Shown piece after piece: positions 9,215 through 17,359 of a stretch of DNA of 40,767 nucleotides. Position numbers and translations under genes: made by a program. Each line of letters opens with the position of its first letter. Within the stretch, counting starts at the first letter, position 1. The notes under the pieces were generated by a model. It ran no database searches and was not told where the DNA came from. It worked only from the letters and a program-made list of their open reading frames with translations. Source of the stretch: Enterocloster aldenensis (GTDB lineage: Bacteria; Bacillota; Clostridia; Lachnospirales; Lachnospiraceae). The stretch lies in contig NZ_QVEX01000029.1 of the NCBI RefSeq assembly GCF_003434055.1, forward strand, positions 1 through 40,767, written 5' to 3'.

Positions 9215-10558
9215 GTGTTGAGCAAGACACCTGTAATAACAGATATGAAGGTCATTCCCTGTGCCGGATATGACAGCATGCTTTTATCCCTGAGCGGGGC
9301 CCATGGGCCCTTGTTCACCAGGAATATCGTCATTATCACGGATAATTCCGGCAGCACGGGAATCGGCGAGGTCCATGGCGGGGATGATATAACAAAAATC
9401 CTTGAGAGCTATATCCCCCTTGTGGTGGGAAAGACAATCGGTGAATATAAGAGTATCATAAGCAGCATCAGGAACAATGGATATGTCCCGGGCGGCAATG
9501 ACGGTCAGGGGCTTCAGAAGCTGGACCTGAGCAACCTGAAATTCGTGGTGCACGCGGAGACGGCAGTGGAATGCGCCCTGCTGGACCTGATGGGCAAGTT
9601 CCTGGGACTGCCTGTGTGCGAGCTTCTGGGGGATGGACAGCAGAGGGATGAGGTGGTGATCCTGGGATACCTGTTCTACTGCCAGGACTACACTAAGACA
9701 GACATGGCATACCTGGATGAGAGCGGTTCCCATGACAGATGGTTCAGTCTCAGAAGGAGGCCGGCCATGACCACGGACCGTATCGTGGAAAATGCCCATG
9801 CCATGAAAGAACGGTATGGATTTAAGGATTTCAAGCTGAAGGGCGGCGTCCTGAACGGCTGGGAGGAGATGGAGACGGTCCGGGAACTTAAGAAGGACTT
9901 TCCGGATGCCAGGATCAATATCGACCCAAATGGGGCCTGGACCCTGGAACAGGCAATTGAATACTGCAGGGGCATGAAGGATATCCTTACCTATATTGAG
10001 GATCCCTGCGGTGAGGAAAGAGGCTTCTCAGGCCGTGAAATCATGAGGGAGTTTAAAAATGCAACCGGCATCCAGGTGGCAACCAATATGATTGCAACGG
10101 ACTGGCGCCAGTTCTACCACGCGGCCAGCCAGACAGCGGTGGATATTGTGCTGGCAGACCCGCATTTCTGGACCATGAGCGGTTCTGTGCGCATGGGCCA
10201 GGTGTTAAATGACTGGGGCCTGACCTGGGGTTCCCACTCCAATAACCACTTTGATATTTCCCTGGCTATCTTTGCGCACAGCGCGGCCGCCGCACCGGGC
10301 AATATCACTGCGCTGGATACCCACTATGTATATCAGGACGGACAGTACCTGACAAAGAACCCCATGGAAATCAGGAACGGCGTCATTGAAATCCGCAGGG
10401 AACCCGGGCTGGGCATTGAGGTTGACATGGACGCGGTGATGAAGGCAAATGAACTTTACCGCACCCTTCCTTACGGGGACCGGAATGACGCCATGGCGAT
10501 GCAGTACCTGATCCCTGGCTGGAAGTTTGACCATAAGAAGCCGTGTATGGTAAGGTAG
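9215..10558 (+). CDS. glucarate dehydratase-like enzyme, second copy
   Basis: Predicted 447-residue paralogue of the first gene of the operon, in the same enolase superfamily group. The catalytic set is complete: K207/K209 in FKLKGG, Asp237 in IDPNGAW, EDPCGEERG, N291, [16 protein letters not shown] with His341, and [11 protein letters not shown] at the end, so it should be an active acid-sugar dehydratase. It departs from the first copy in the substrate-facing N-terminal half (GYLFYCQDYTKTDMAY instead of [16 protein letters not shown]) and near HYVYQDG, where the first copy has HWIWQEG. That suggests a different hexarate or stereochemistry (inference). Start is GTG 9215 or TTG 9218 after GGCGGAGG. 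A terminator follows. Confidence 0.88.
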   Translation: MLSKTPVITDMKVIPCAGYDSMLLSLSGAHGPLFTRNIVIITDNSGSTGIGEVHGGDDITKILESYIPLVVGKTIGEYKSIISSIRNNGYVPGGNDGQGLQKLDLSNLKFVVHAETAVECALLDLMGKFLGLPVCELLGDGQQRDEVVILGYLFYCQDYTKTDMAYLDESGSHDRWFSLRRRPAMTTDRIVENAHAMKERYGFKDFKLKGGVLNGWEEMETVRELKKDFPDARINIDPNGAWTLEQAIEYCRGMKDILTYIEDPCGEERGFSGREIMREFKNATGIQVATNMIATDWRQFYHAASQTAVDIVLADPHFWTMSGSVRMGQVLNDWGLTWGSHSNNHFDISLAIFAHSAAAAPGNITALDTHYVYQDGQYLTKNPMEIRNGVIEIRREPGLGIEVDMDAVMKANELYRTLPYGDRNDAMAMQYLIPGWKFDHKKPCMVR

Positions 10559-10636
10559 GAAACGGATAAGGCACGGCTGCCGGAACGCGTAAAAGCGGAA
10601 GGCATGGAATGTGCAGATGCAGATAACGTAAAAGAC

Positions 10637-10688
10637 AGAAGGTATTGTGTCCCTGGCTGGTTTTAGCGCCGGGGATGCAATACCTTCT
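10637..10688 (+). terminator. intrinsic terminator of the hexarate operon
   Basis: Long stem of AGAAGGTATTG...TCCC with GGGGAT...CAATACCTTCT (10637-10653 with about 10671-10688), followed by an A/T-rich tail. It separates the catabolic operon from ecfA1. Confidence 0.75.
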
Positions 10689-10705
10689 ATATTTATGTGC
10701 CATAC

Positions 10706-10734
10706 TTGACTTCTATAGTATTTTCATCTACAAT
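10706..10734 (+). promoter_or_regulatory. promoter for ecfA1-ecfA2-ecfT-truA
   Basis: TTGACT (10706-10711), 17-nt spacer, TACAAT (10729-10734), 39 nt before the ecfA1 ATG. Only one mismatch in each hexamer. Confidence 0.7.
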
Positions 10735-10773
10735 TGAAAAACGTAAACAATACATGGAAGCTAGGGTAAACAT

Positions 10774-11634
10774 ATGGGAATCATAAAAGCAGCCAGACTG
10801 GTCTATGAGTATATCAGGCGCGATGAGGAAGAGAATATAGAAGAAGTGAACCGGGCCATTGACGGTTTGGATGTGGATATAGAAAAGGGCGGCTTTGTGG
10901 CTGTCCTGGGACATAATGGTTCCGGCAAGTCCACCTTTGCAAAGCATATAAACGGACTCCTCATGCCCACTGATGGTACGGTGTGGGTGGGGGATATGGA
11001 TACAAAGGACGAGGAACACATCTGGGATGTGCGCAAAACAGCCGGAATGGTGTTCCAGAATCCGGACAACCAGATCATCGGCAATATTGTGGAGGAGGAT
11101 GTGGGTTTTGGCCCGGAAAACATCGGCGTCCCCACAGAGGAGATATGGAAGCGGGTGGAGGAAAGCCTGAAGGCGGTTGGCATGACCGCATACCGGCTGC
11201 AGTCCCCGGGCAAGCTGTCAGGCGGACAGAAGCAGAGGGTGGCCATAGCAGGCGTCATGGCCATGAAGCCGGAATGCATCATCCTGGACGAGCCAACTGC
11301 CATGCTGGACCCCAATGGCCGCAGGGAGGTCATTAAGACGGTCCATGAACTGAACCGGGCAGAGGGGATTACGGTCCTTCTGATTACCCATTATATGGAA
11401 GAGGCAATTGATGCGGACCGGATCATCGTGATGGACGGGGGCAGGATTGTGATGGATGGGAAACCTGCGGAGATATTTTCCAGGGTAAAGGAACTGAAAG
11501 CCTATGGGCTGGACGTGCCTCAGGTAACAGAACTGGCCTACGAGCTGAAGGAAGCCGGAATGCCGCTGTCCGACGGGATCCTGACCAGGGAGCAGCTGGT
11601 AAGGGAACTGGAGCCGCTTCTGAAAAAGGGTTAA
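10774..11634 (+). CDS. ecfA1: ECF transporter energy-coupling ATPase 1
   Basis: Predicted 286-residue ATPase of the energy-coupling-factor module that powers uptake of vitamins by several exchangeable S components. Walker A is GHNGSGKST (46-54), Q-loop VFQNPDNQ (93-100), signature LSGGQKQR (148-155), Walker B CIILDE (168-173) and switch His in LLITHY. The N-terminal region has the charged insert [17 protein letters not shown] typical of EcfA1. First gene of the ecfA1-ecfA2-ecfT-truA run, an order common in Firmicutes just after the rpoA-rplQ region; those genes are not upstream here. BioY encoded at 23181 is a likely client. Confidence 0.93.
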   Translation: MGIIKAARLVYEYIRRDEEENIEEVNRAIDGLDVDIEKGGFVAVLGHNGSGKSTFAKHINGLLMPTDGTVWVGDMDTKDEEHIWDVRKTAGMVFQNPDNQIIGNIVEEDVGFGPENIGVPTEEIWKRVEESLKAVGMTAYRLQSPGKLSGGQKQRVAIAGVMAMKPECIILDEPTAMLDPNGRREVIKTVHELNRAEGITVLLITHYMEEAIDADRIIVMDGGRIVMDGKPAEIFSRVKELKAYGLDVPQVTELAYELKEAGMPLSDGILTREQLVRELEPLLKKG

Positions 11635-11673
11635 GGACACAGAAGCCTTGCTGCGTTGTTAAGGAGAGAACAG

Positions 11674-12576
11674 ATGTCAATTAAAGCAGTTGATTTGAAT
11701 TTTGTATATGGCGGCGGCACGGCCTTTGAGCAGCACGCCTTGTTTGATGTGAACCTGGAGATACAGGACGGGGAGTTTGTCGGACTGATCGGACATACGG
11801 GTTCGGGGAAGTCCACACTGATACAGCATCTGAACGGACTTATCAGGGCCAGCGCAGGTCAGCTCTATTATAACGGGGAGAACATCTATGACAGCGGTTA
11901 TGATATGAAGAAACTGCGGAGCAAGGTGGGGCTGGTGTTCCAGTACCCTGAACACCAGCTGTTTGAGGTGGATGTCATGTCCGACGTATGTTTTGGGCCT
12001 AAGAACCAGGGACTTGATAAGGAAGAGGCAGAGGCCCGGGCCAAAAAAGCGCTTGAGCTGGTGGGACTGGATGCTTCCTATTATAAACAGTCCCCATTTG
12101 AACTATCCGGAGGACAGAAGCGCCGCGTGGCAATTGCAGGGGTGCTGGCCATGGAACCGGAGGTGCTGATCCTGGATGAGCCCACGGCGGGACTGGACCC
12201 AAGGGGACGGGATGAAATCCTGGACCAGATAGACCATCTCCACAGGGAGCGGGGCATGACCATCATCCTGGTATCCCACAGCATGGAGGATGTGGCCAGG
12301 TACGCGGACCGGCTGATTGTGATGAACCACGGACAGAAGGTGTATGACGGTACGCCAAAGGAAGTGTTCCGTCATTACAGGGAGCTGGAGGCAATCGGCC
12401 TGGCTGCGCCGCAGATTACCTATCTGGTCCATGACCTGAAGGAAAAGGGCGTCCGGATTGACGGGGATATCACCACGGTAAATGAGGCCAGGCAAGCAAT
12501 CCTGGCGCAGTGGACGGTCGCGTCAGGGGCCGGAGGAAGTAAATTAACAGAAAGCAGCAGGGATAAAGATGTTTAG
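11674..12576 (+). CDS. ecfA2: ECF transporter energy-coupling ATPase 2
   Basis: Predicted 300-residue second ATPase, forming a heterodimer with EcfA1. Walker A GHTGSGKST (40-48), Q-loop VFQYPEHQLF, signature LSGGQKRR (144-151), Walker B VLILDE, switch His in ILVSHS. The YGGGTAFEQHAL stretch before Walker A and the FQYPEHQLF motif are typical of EcfA2. The start at 11674 (MSIKAVDLNF) has AAGGAGAG 6 nt upstream and is preferred to an in-frame ATG at 11656 that would add six residues and lacks a good site. The stop overlaps ecfT by 8 nt, which indicates coupled translation. Confidence 0.93.
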   Translation: MSIKAVDLNFVYGGGTAFEQHALFDVNLEIQDGEFVGLIGHTGSGKSTLIQHLNGLIRASAGQLYYNGENIYDSGYDMKKLRSKVGLVFQYPEHQLFEVDVMSDVCFGPKNQGLDKEEAEARAKKALELVGLDASYYKQSPFELSGGQKRRVAIAGVLAMEPEVLILDEPTAGLDPRGRDEILDQIDHLHRERGMTIILVSHSMEDVARYADRLIVMNHGQKVYDGTPKEVFRHYRELEAIGLAAPQITYLVHDLKEKGVRIDGDITTVNEARQAILAQWTVASGAGGSKLTESSRDKDV

Positions 12577-13369
12577 AGAAATTACATTGGGACAATATTA
12601 CCCGGTCGATTCCGTGGTCCACAGGCTGGACCCCAGGACCAAGCTTTTTGGCACCATGGTATTTATTGCATCCCTGTTCATTGCAGATAATATCTGGGGA
12701 TATGTGATTGCAACCGCGGTACTGGCAGCTGCCATTAAGATTACAAAGGTGCCGTTCCGTTTTATTGTCAGGGGCCTGAAGGCAATCATGATCCTTCTGG
12801 TAATCAGCGTGAGCTTTAATCTGTTCCTGACAGACGGCCATGTCCTTGCCAGACTATGGATCTTCAAGATTACAACAGAGGGACTGCGCCTTGCCTTTTT
12901 CATGGGAGTAAGGCTTGTTTACCTTGTGATCGGCTCTTCCCTCATGACCCTGACCACCACGCCGAACCAGCTGACGGACGGACTGGAAAAGGGGCTGGGT
13001 TTCCTGAACCGGGTAAATGTTCCTGTACACGAGGTTTCAATGATGATGTCCATTGCCCTCAGGTTCATTCCAATCCTGGTGGAGGAGACGGACAAAATCA
13101 TGAAGGCCCAGATGGCCAGGGGAGCTGATTTTGACACAGGAAACCTGATCCAGAAGGCCAAGGCCATGGTGCCCCTCCTGGTGCCCTTATTCATATCCGC
13201 CTTCCGCAGGGCAACGGACCTGGCCATGGCCATGGAAGCCCGCTGTTACAGGGGCGGGGAAGGGCGGACCAAGATGAAGCCCCTTAAGTACGGGCAGGCG
13301 GACCATGATGCATATATGATATTTGCCCTGTATCTGGTGGTAATGATTGCGGCAAGGGTTTACCTGTAA
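12569..13369 (+). CDS. ecfT: ECF transporter transmembrane scaffold EcfT
   Basis: Predicted 266-residue membrane component joining the EcfA1/EcfA2 ATPases to the vitamin-binding S component. It starts FREITLGQYYPVDSVVHRLDPRTKL, a family hallmark, has four or five hydrophobic segments, and carries two coupling motifs with Ala-Arg-Gly type sequence (AQMARGADF at about 177-185 and AMEARCYRGG near 220). The ATG lies inside the end of ecfA2 (8-nt overlap). truA follows after 36 nt. The CbiQ-type EcfT of cobalt systems is an alternative family member, but the ATPase pair and the truA context favour the shared group II module. Confidence 0.92.
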   Translation: MFREITLGQYYPVDSVVHRLDPRTKLFGTMVFIASLFIADNIWGYVIATAVLAAAIKITKVPFRFIVRGLKAIMILLVISVSFNLFLTDGHVLARLWIFKITTEGLRLAFFMGVRLVYLVIGSSLMTLTTTPNQLTDGLEKGLGFLNRVNVPVHEVSMMMSIALRFIPILVEETDKIMKAQMARGADFDTGNLIQKAKAMVPLLVPLFISAFRRATDLAMAMEARCYRGGEGRTKMKPLKYGQADHDAYMIFALYLVVMIAARVYL

Positions 13370-13405
13370 AGCCGAAGGAATGGAAGACGGAAGGAAAAAG
13401 AACCC

Positions 13406-14161
13406 ATGAAGCGAGTGCGCATTGTGGTTGCCTATGACGGCACCCATTATCACGGGTGGCAGATACAGCCCGGGAAAGTAACCATAGAATCCAAGCTAAA
13501 TGAGGCCCTTACCAGCCTTTTGGGAGAACCGGTACAGGTCATCGGGGCCAGCCGCACGGATTCCGGCGTCCATGCCAGGGGGAATGTGGCCGTGTTCGAC
13601 ACCAGCCACCGTATGCCTGCGGACAGGATATGCATGGCGCTGAACCAGCGGCTGCCGGAGGATATAAGGGTGCAGTCATCCGAGGAAGTGGCCTCTGACT
13701 GGCATCCGCGAAAATGCAGATGTCTCAAGACATATGAATACAGGATTTTAAACCGCAGGATTGAGATGCCCATGCAGCGCTTTTACTCTCATTTCTGCTA
13801 CTTTAACCTGGACCTGGATAAAATGCGCCAGGCAGCAGGACTGCTCACCGGAGAGCATGATTTTAAAAGCTTCTGCAGCGTGAGGACCCAGGTTACGGAC
13901 ACGGTGCGGACCATCTACAGCATAGAGGTAAAGCGGGACGAGGAGGATATGATCCGTATCCGCGTGACAGGCAGCGGCTTCCTGTACAACATGGTGCGCA
14001 TCATCGCAGGCACCCTGATGGCAGTGGGCATGGGACAGATGGCGCCTGAAGACATGGAAGGCATATTGGAGGCCCGGGACAGAAGGGCTGCGGGTCCCAC
14101 GGCGCCGGCCAGGGGGCTGACGCTGATCCGGATGGAGTACGATGATGGACCATTGCCGTAA
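13406..14161 (+). CDS. truA: tRNA pseudouridine(38-40) synthase
   Basis: Predicted 251-residue TruA, which converts uridines 38-40 of the anticodon stem-loop to pseudouridine. The catalytic Asp is D52 in GASRTDSGVHA. Other motifs: YDGTHYHGWQIQP at the N-terminus, the LNQRLPEDIRV segment, YEYRI, HDFKSFCS and the GSGFLYNMVRIIAGTL block near the C-terminus. Length fits the family (about 245-260). It follows ecfT as in many Firmicutes; the next gene rplM has its own strong promoter, so TruA and the ribosomal proteins are probably expressed at different levels. Confidence 0.96.
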   Translation: MKRVRIVVAYDGTHYHGWQIQPGKVTIESKLNEALTSLLGEPVQVIGASRTDSGVHARGNVAVFDTSHRMPADRICMALNQRLPEDIRVQSSEEVASDWHPRKCRCLKTYEYRILNRRIEMPMQRFYSHFCYFNLDLDKMRQAAGLLTGEHDFKSFCSVRTQVTDTVRTIYSIEVKRDEEDMIRIRVTGSGFLYNMVRIIAGTLMAVGMGQMAPEDMEGILEARDRRAAGPTAPARGLTLIRMEYDDGPLP

Positions 14162-14197
14162 ACCACGATTTTACGTCATTTTTTCCTGATTAAGTGG

Positions 14198-14226
14198 TTG
14201 ACATCCGTGGAAGTATATTATATAAT
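14198..14226 (+). promoter_or_regulatory. fully consensus promoter for rplM-rpsI
   Basis: TTGACA (14198-14203), 17-nt spacer, TATAAT (14221-14226): a perfect sigma-A match, as expected for highly expressed ribosomal protein genes. Confidence 0.9.
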
Positions 14227-14232
14227 ATAAAA

Positions 14233-14375
14233 CTGTGACATTAGCAGAGAATACTCGTCCAAAGCCCCGGAGTGAGTATTTGTAGATAAATACTTCCCAT
14301 ATTTATCATGCATATAGCGGGCATCCGTTGGATGTCAGGCGTATAACAAGATTGAGATTAACAGGAGGTTAACCA
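14233..14375 (+). promoter_or_regulatory. structured 5' leader of rplM (L13-leader-like)
   Basis: About 140 nt between promoter and rplM carries consecutive hairpins: AATACTC (near 14250) with GAGTATT (near 14274), then GATAAA...TTTATC, then GCATCC with GGATGT just before the ribosome binding site. Firmicutes rplM genes often carry an autoregulatory L13 leader in this place. Whether this folds as that Rfam family was not tested. Confidence 0.5.
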
Positions 14376-14804
14376 ATGAAGAGTTTTATGGCTAGTCCAG
14401 CGACAATTGAAAGAAAATGGTACGTAGTTGATGCTACAGGATATACATTAGGACGTTTATCTTCCGAGATAGCAAAGGTTTTAAGAGGAAAGAATAAACC
14501 GATTTTCACACCACACATGGACTGCGGCGATTATGTAATCGTTGTAAACGCAGATCAGATTAAGGTTACCGGCAAGAAGCTGGATCAGAAGATTTATTAC
14601 AACCATTCTGATTACGTAGGCGGCATGAGAGAGACCACCCTGCGTGAGATGATGGCTAAGAAGCCTGAAAGGGTAATAGAGTTAGCAGTAAAGGGTATGC
14701 TTCCAAAGGGACCTCTGGGAAGAAGCATGTTTACAAAGCTTCATGTATATGCAGGCCCAGACCATGAGCAGGCAGCACAGAAACCAGAAGTTTTAACATT
14801 TTAA
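14376..14804 (+). CDS. rplM: 50S ribosomal protein L13
   Basis: Predicted 142-residue L13, an early-assembly protein of the large subunit. Conserved pieces: [21 protein letters not shown], the [18 protein letters not shown] segment, [17 protein letters not shown], and MLPKGPLGR...[16 protein letters not shown]. Usual length for bacteria. AGGAGG at 14361-14366 precedes the ATG. Codon use is biased toward the preferred codons of strongly expressed genes, unlike its neighbours. It is cotranscribed with rpsI, the near-universal partner. Confidence 0.98.
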   Translation: MKSFMASPATIERKWYVVDATGYTLGRLSSEIAKVLRGKNKPIFTPHMDCGDYVIVVNADQIKVTGKKLDQKIYYNHSDYVGGMRETTLREMMAKKPERVIELAVKGMLPKGPLGRSMFTKLHVYAGPDHEQAAQKPEVLTF

Positions 14805-14828
14805 TGAGGATTGGAGGAAGAAAGTATC

Positions 14829-15221
14829 ATGGCTAACGCAAAATTTTATGGAACAGGCAGAAGAAAAAAATCCATCGCCAGAGTATATTTAGTACCAGGT
14901 ACAGGTAAGGTTACAATCAACAAGAGAGATATCGATGAGTATCTTGGTCTTGAGACTTTAAAAGTAATCGTACGTCAGCCTTTAGTTGCAACTGAGACCA
15001 CTGACAAATTCGATGTACAGGTTAATGTCCGCGGCGGCGGCACAACAGGACAGGCCGGCGCAATCCGTCACGGCATCTCCAGGGCCCTTCTTCAGGCAGA
15101 CGCTGACTTCAGGCCGGTTCTGAAGAAAGCTGGTTTCTTAACAAGGGACCCAAGAATGAAAGAAAGAAAGAAGTACGGCTTAAAGGCTGCACGTCGTGCA
15201 CCACAGTTCTCCAAGCGTTAA
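14829..15221 (+). CDS. rpsI: 30S ribosomal protein S9
   Basis: Predicted 130-residue S9, whose C-terminal tail reaches the P-site tRNA. Hallmarks: [20 protein letters not shown], the [18 protein letters not shown] segment, and the C-terminal [17 protein letters not shown] ending in the conserved SKR. The start at 14829 (MANAKFYG) has GGAGGAAG upstream; an in-frame ATG at 14811 would add a non-conserved extension. It lies 24 nt after rplM and is followed by a strong terminator. Confidence 0.98.
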   Translation: MANAKFYGTGRRKKSIARVYLVPGTGKVTINKRDIDEYLGLETLKVIVRQPLVATETTDKFDVQVNVRGGGTTGQAGAIRHGISRALLQADADFRPVLKKAGFLTRDPRMKERKKYGLKAARRAPQFSKR

Positions 15222-15252
15222 TCACGTTTCAGGACAGAATATGGCAGGACAA

Positions 15253-15285
15253 AACCTTCCAGGGGATTCCCTGGGAGGTTTTTTT
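15253..15285 (+). terminator. intrinsic terminator of rplM-rpsI
   Basis: 12-bp stem (AACCTTCCAGGG with CCCTGGGAGGTT), GATT loop, followed by a seven-T run. Confidence 0.92.
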
Positions 15286-15289
15286 GTGG

Positions 15290-15295
15290 TATGAT
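15290..15295 (+). promoter_or_regulatory. possible extended -10 promoter of the ATPase/HNH pair
   Basis: TGG directly before TATGAT (15290-15295) is an extended -10 element just downstream of the rpsI terminator; the -35 position (TTCCCT) is poor. This is the only promoter-like sequence I see before the ATPase gene. Confidence 0.35.
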
Positions 15296-15379
15296 GGATG
15301 AAAAGGCTGGCAAAAATCATCTCGTAATCCTGAGCACCAGGCGATTCCGGGAGTACACTGATATTTTAAGGAGGGAACA

Positions 15380-16633
15380 GTGAACCAATTATTTATTTCA
15401 GCTTTGACAATAGAGAAGGTCCGGCATTTGGAGGATATCCGCATTCCATTGTCCAAAGACAGAATGAAGCATCTGATATTTACCGGAAGGAATGGAAGCG
15501 GTAAAACCAGTGTTTTGGATGCCATGGCAGGATTTTTGAATGCGGTATCTACAACCAATGACCCTGTGGAAGCGCAAGATTATTTAAATCAAGATATAGA
15601 TAATCTGGAATATCAGATTAAAAATGGAAAATCCGGTAATGAAATTGCAGATATAAGGAAACGCATAGAGCATTTTAAGCTAAGGATAGAACGGGCAAAG
15701 CAAGGAATCGATATGCAATTGAATTATCCATTGAATGAGATACGCAGTATGTATGAGGCCGGCGGATATATCATTGCCTATTATAAAGCCGACCGTATAT
15801 TCCGCACTGAGATTCCAAGACATGTAGAAAAGGTGGAATTGAAGGAATACTATTCAATTTCTGATACGCCACGCCAGGATTTTGTTAAATATCTGCTGGA
15901 TTTAAAGATGACCCAGGCTCTGGCGGCAACGGGAGGTAAGACAGAAAAGGCCGATGTAATCAAGACCTGGTTTAATAAATTCGAGGATCTATTAGGCAGG
16001 ATTTTTGAAGATGGCTCCTTAAAGCTGAACTTTGATGAAGATACCTTTCAATTTACGATTTGTGAAACAGGTAAGGAACCCTTTGACTTTAACAGCCTTT
16101 CCAGTGGATATGCAGCGGTTTTGGATATCATTGTTGATATTATCATCCGTATGGAAAAGCGGACCGGCAGAAGCTTTAAATTCGAAATGCCGGGAATTGT
16201 CCTCATTGATGAAATTGAGACCCACCTCCATCTGGAATTGCAGAAGAGGATTCTGGATTTATTGACAACTATATTTCCCAATATACAGTTTATTGTTTCG
16301 ACCCATTCTCCATTTATTTTGAACAGTCTGGAGAATGTGGTGATTTATGATTTGGAAAACCATCTGCTGGTGGAGGATGGCTTAACAGATGTGCCTTATG
16401 ATGGAATTGTTGAGGGATATTTTAATGTGGATAAGATGTCCGCTATGTTAAGGGAAAAGTATGAAAGATACAAAATGCTGGTGAGAAAGAAGAATCTTTC
16501 CGATGAAGATATTGCTGAGATTGCTAAATTGGAAATGTTTTTAGATGAAATACCGGATTATCTGGCTTTAAATATATCAACCGAGTATAAAGGTTTAAAA
16601 TTAGATTTCGAAAGCCGGGAGGATTTATTATAA
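15380..16633 (+). CDS. AAA/ABC-type ATPase of a Septu-like two-gene defence pair
   Basis: Predicted 417-residue soluble P-loop ATPase of the AAA_21/SMC-like type. Walker A is GRNGSGKTS (36-44), a charged coiled-coil-like stretch covers about 70-110, an ABC-type signature LSSGY lies at 240-244, Walker B is IVLIDEIE (273-280) followed by HLH, and the switch His is H309 in STHSP. There is no TOPRIM domain, so it is not an OLD-type nuclease; nuclease activity would come from the HNH protein encoded next. The GTG start at 15380 follows AAGGAGGG. Its stop shares one base with the HNH start. The pair is visibly more AT-rich than its surroundings (a 60-nt line here is 38% G+C, an ecfA2 line 62%), consistent with transfer. 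An alternative is a DNA repair or RloC/PrrC-like ATPase. Resemblance to PtuA is by architecture only. Confidence 0.85.
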   Translation: MNQLFISALTIEKVRHLEDIRIPLSKDRMKHLIFTGRNGSGKTSVLDAMAGFLNAVSTTNDPVEAQDYLNQDIDNLEYQIKNGKSGNEIADIRKRIEHFKLRIERAKQGIDMQLNYPLNEIRSMYEAGGYIIAYYKADRIFRTEIPRHVEKVELKEYYSISDTPRQDFVKYLLDLKMTQALAATGGKTEKADVIKTWFNKFEDLLGRIFEDGSLKLNFDEDTFQFTICETGKEPFDFNSLSSGYAAVLDIIVDIIIRMEKRTGRSFKFEMPGIVLIDEIETHLHLELQKRILDLLTTIFPNIQFIVSTHSPFILNSLENVVIYDLENHLLVEDGLTDVPYDGIVEGYFNVDKMSAMLREKYERYKMLVRKKNLSDEDIAEIAKLEMFLDEIPDYLALNISTEYKGLKLDFESREDLL

Positions 16634-17292
16634 TGGTAAAGATAGAACGCAGTTATCCGGCGCCGGAGTCATTATTAAAGGAGGCTGCGAAAATTAATGG
16701 AAGCTACGCTCAACCCGATGTGGTAGAAAGGCTGAAACGTGATTTTCATAACAAATGCTATATTTGTGAAATGAAGGAATTGCAGGACCCGCAGATAGAG
16801 CATCTGCTTCCCCATAAGAATGGCAGATATAAGGAAAGGGAATTTGATTGGGATAATCTTTTCTGGGCATGCGGACATTGTAATGGTGTAAAAAACCAAA
16901 GTAAGTATGATGACGGTATATTAGACTGTTGCAAAAGGAATCCGGAAGAAGCCATTATCTTTGACCTAAGAGAGGATAATGTCTCAGTCATTCCCAAAAA
17001 TCAGGAAGACCCTGAAGCCGGGTTGGCTGCCCGGCTTGTGGAAGAAGTATTTAATATGAGAAATACAGGGATGCGTATATACAAAAGTGAAATGCGTTTA
17101 AGGGCATTACAGGAAGAGATGAATGTTTTGTACACAAAATTGGAAGCGCACGCAGAGAAACCTGAATCCAAACAGATTATGCGGACATTACAGGCACTGC
17201 TGAAAAAGGAAATGCCATTTGCCGGGTTCAAACGGCATTATGTCAGGGAGCGGCTGGATGTTTTTCCGGAGTTATCTGAGTATGTCCTATAG
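16633..17292 (+). CDS. HNH endonuclease of a Septu-like two-gene defence pair
   Basis: Predicted 219-residue HNH-family protein. A Cys4 zinc site and beta-beta-alpha-metal core are readable: CYIC (C42, C45), the catalytic-type EH pair in IEHLLPH (E56, H57), N75 in WDNLFWAC, and CGHCNGVKNQ (C80, C83, N84). The C-terminal half is helical and charged. The layout fits the TIGR02646/PtuB-type nucleases found beside AAA ATPases in Septu systems and in retron-associated effectors. The ATG uses the last A of the ATPase stop codon (TAATG), so translation is coupled and the two proteins probably form one complex. No reverse transcriptase or methyltransferase is adjacent, so it is neither a retron nor an obvious restriction-modification system. 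Confidence 0.82.
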   Translation: MVKIERSYPAPESLLKEAAKINGSYAQPDVVERLKRDFHNKCYICEMKELQDPQIEHLLPHKNGRYKEREFDWDNLFWACGHCNGVKNQSKYDDGILDCCKRNPEEAIIFDLREDNVSVIPKNQEDPEAGLAARLVEEVFNMRNTGMRIYKSEMRLRALQEEMNVLYTKLEAHAEKPESKQIMRTLQALLKKEMPFAGFKRHYVRERLDVFPELSEYVL

Positions 17293-17309
17293 TATCAGAT
17301 GTATTAATA

Positions 17310-17339
17310 TTGACTTATCAATAACTGCGTAAGTATAAG
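17310..17339 (+). promoter_or_regulatory. promoter-like sequence before the gene remnant
   Basis: TTGACT (17310-17315), 18-nt spacer, TATAAG (17334-17339), 21 nt before the remnant's ATG with a good GGAGG site in between. Confidence 0.5.
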
Positions 17340-17359
17340 GCAGGTCCGGAGGAATTACA

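Noticed and set aside
15380..17292. Retron or restriction-modification system
   Set aside because: No reverse transcriptase, retron-type RNA, methyltransferase or specificity gene is found beside the ATPase-HNH pair.
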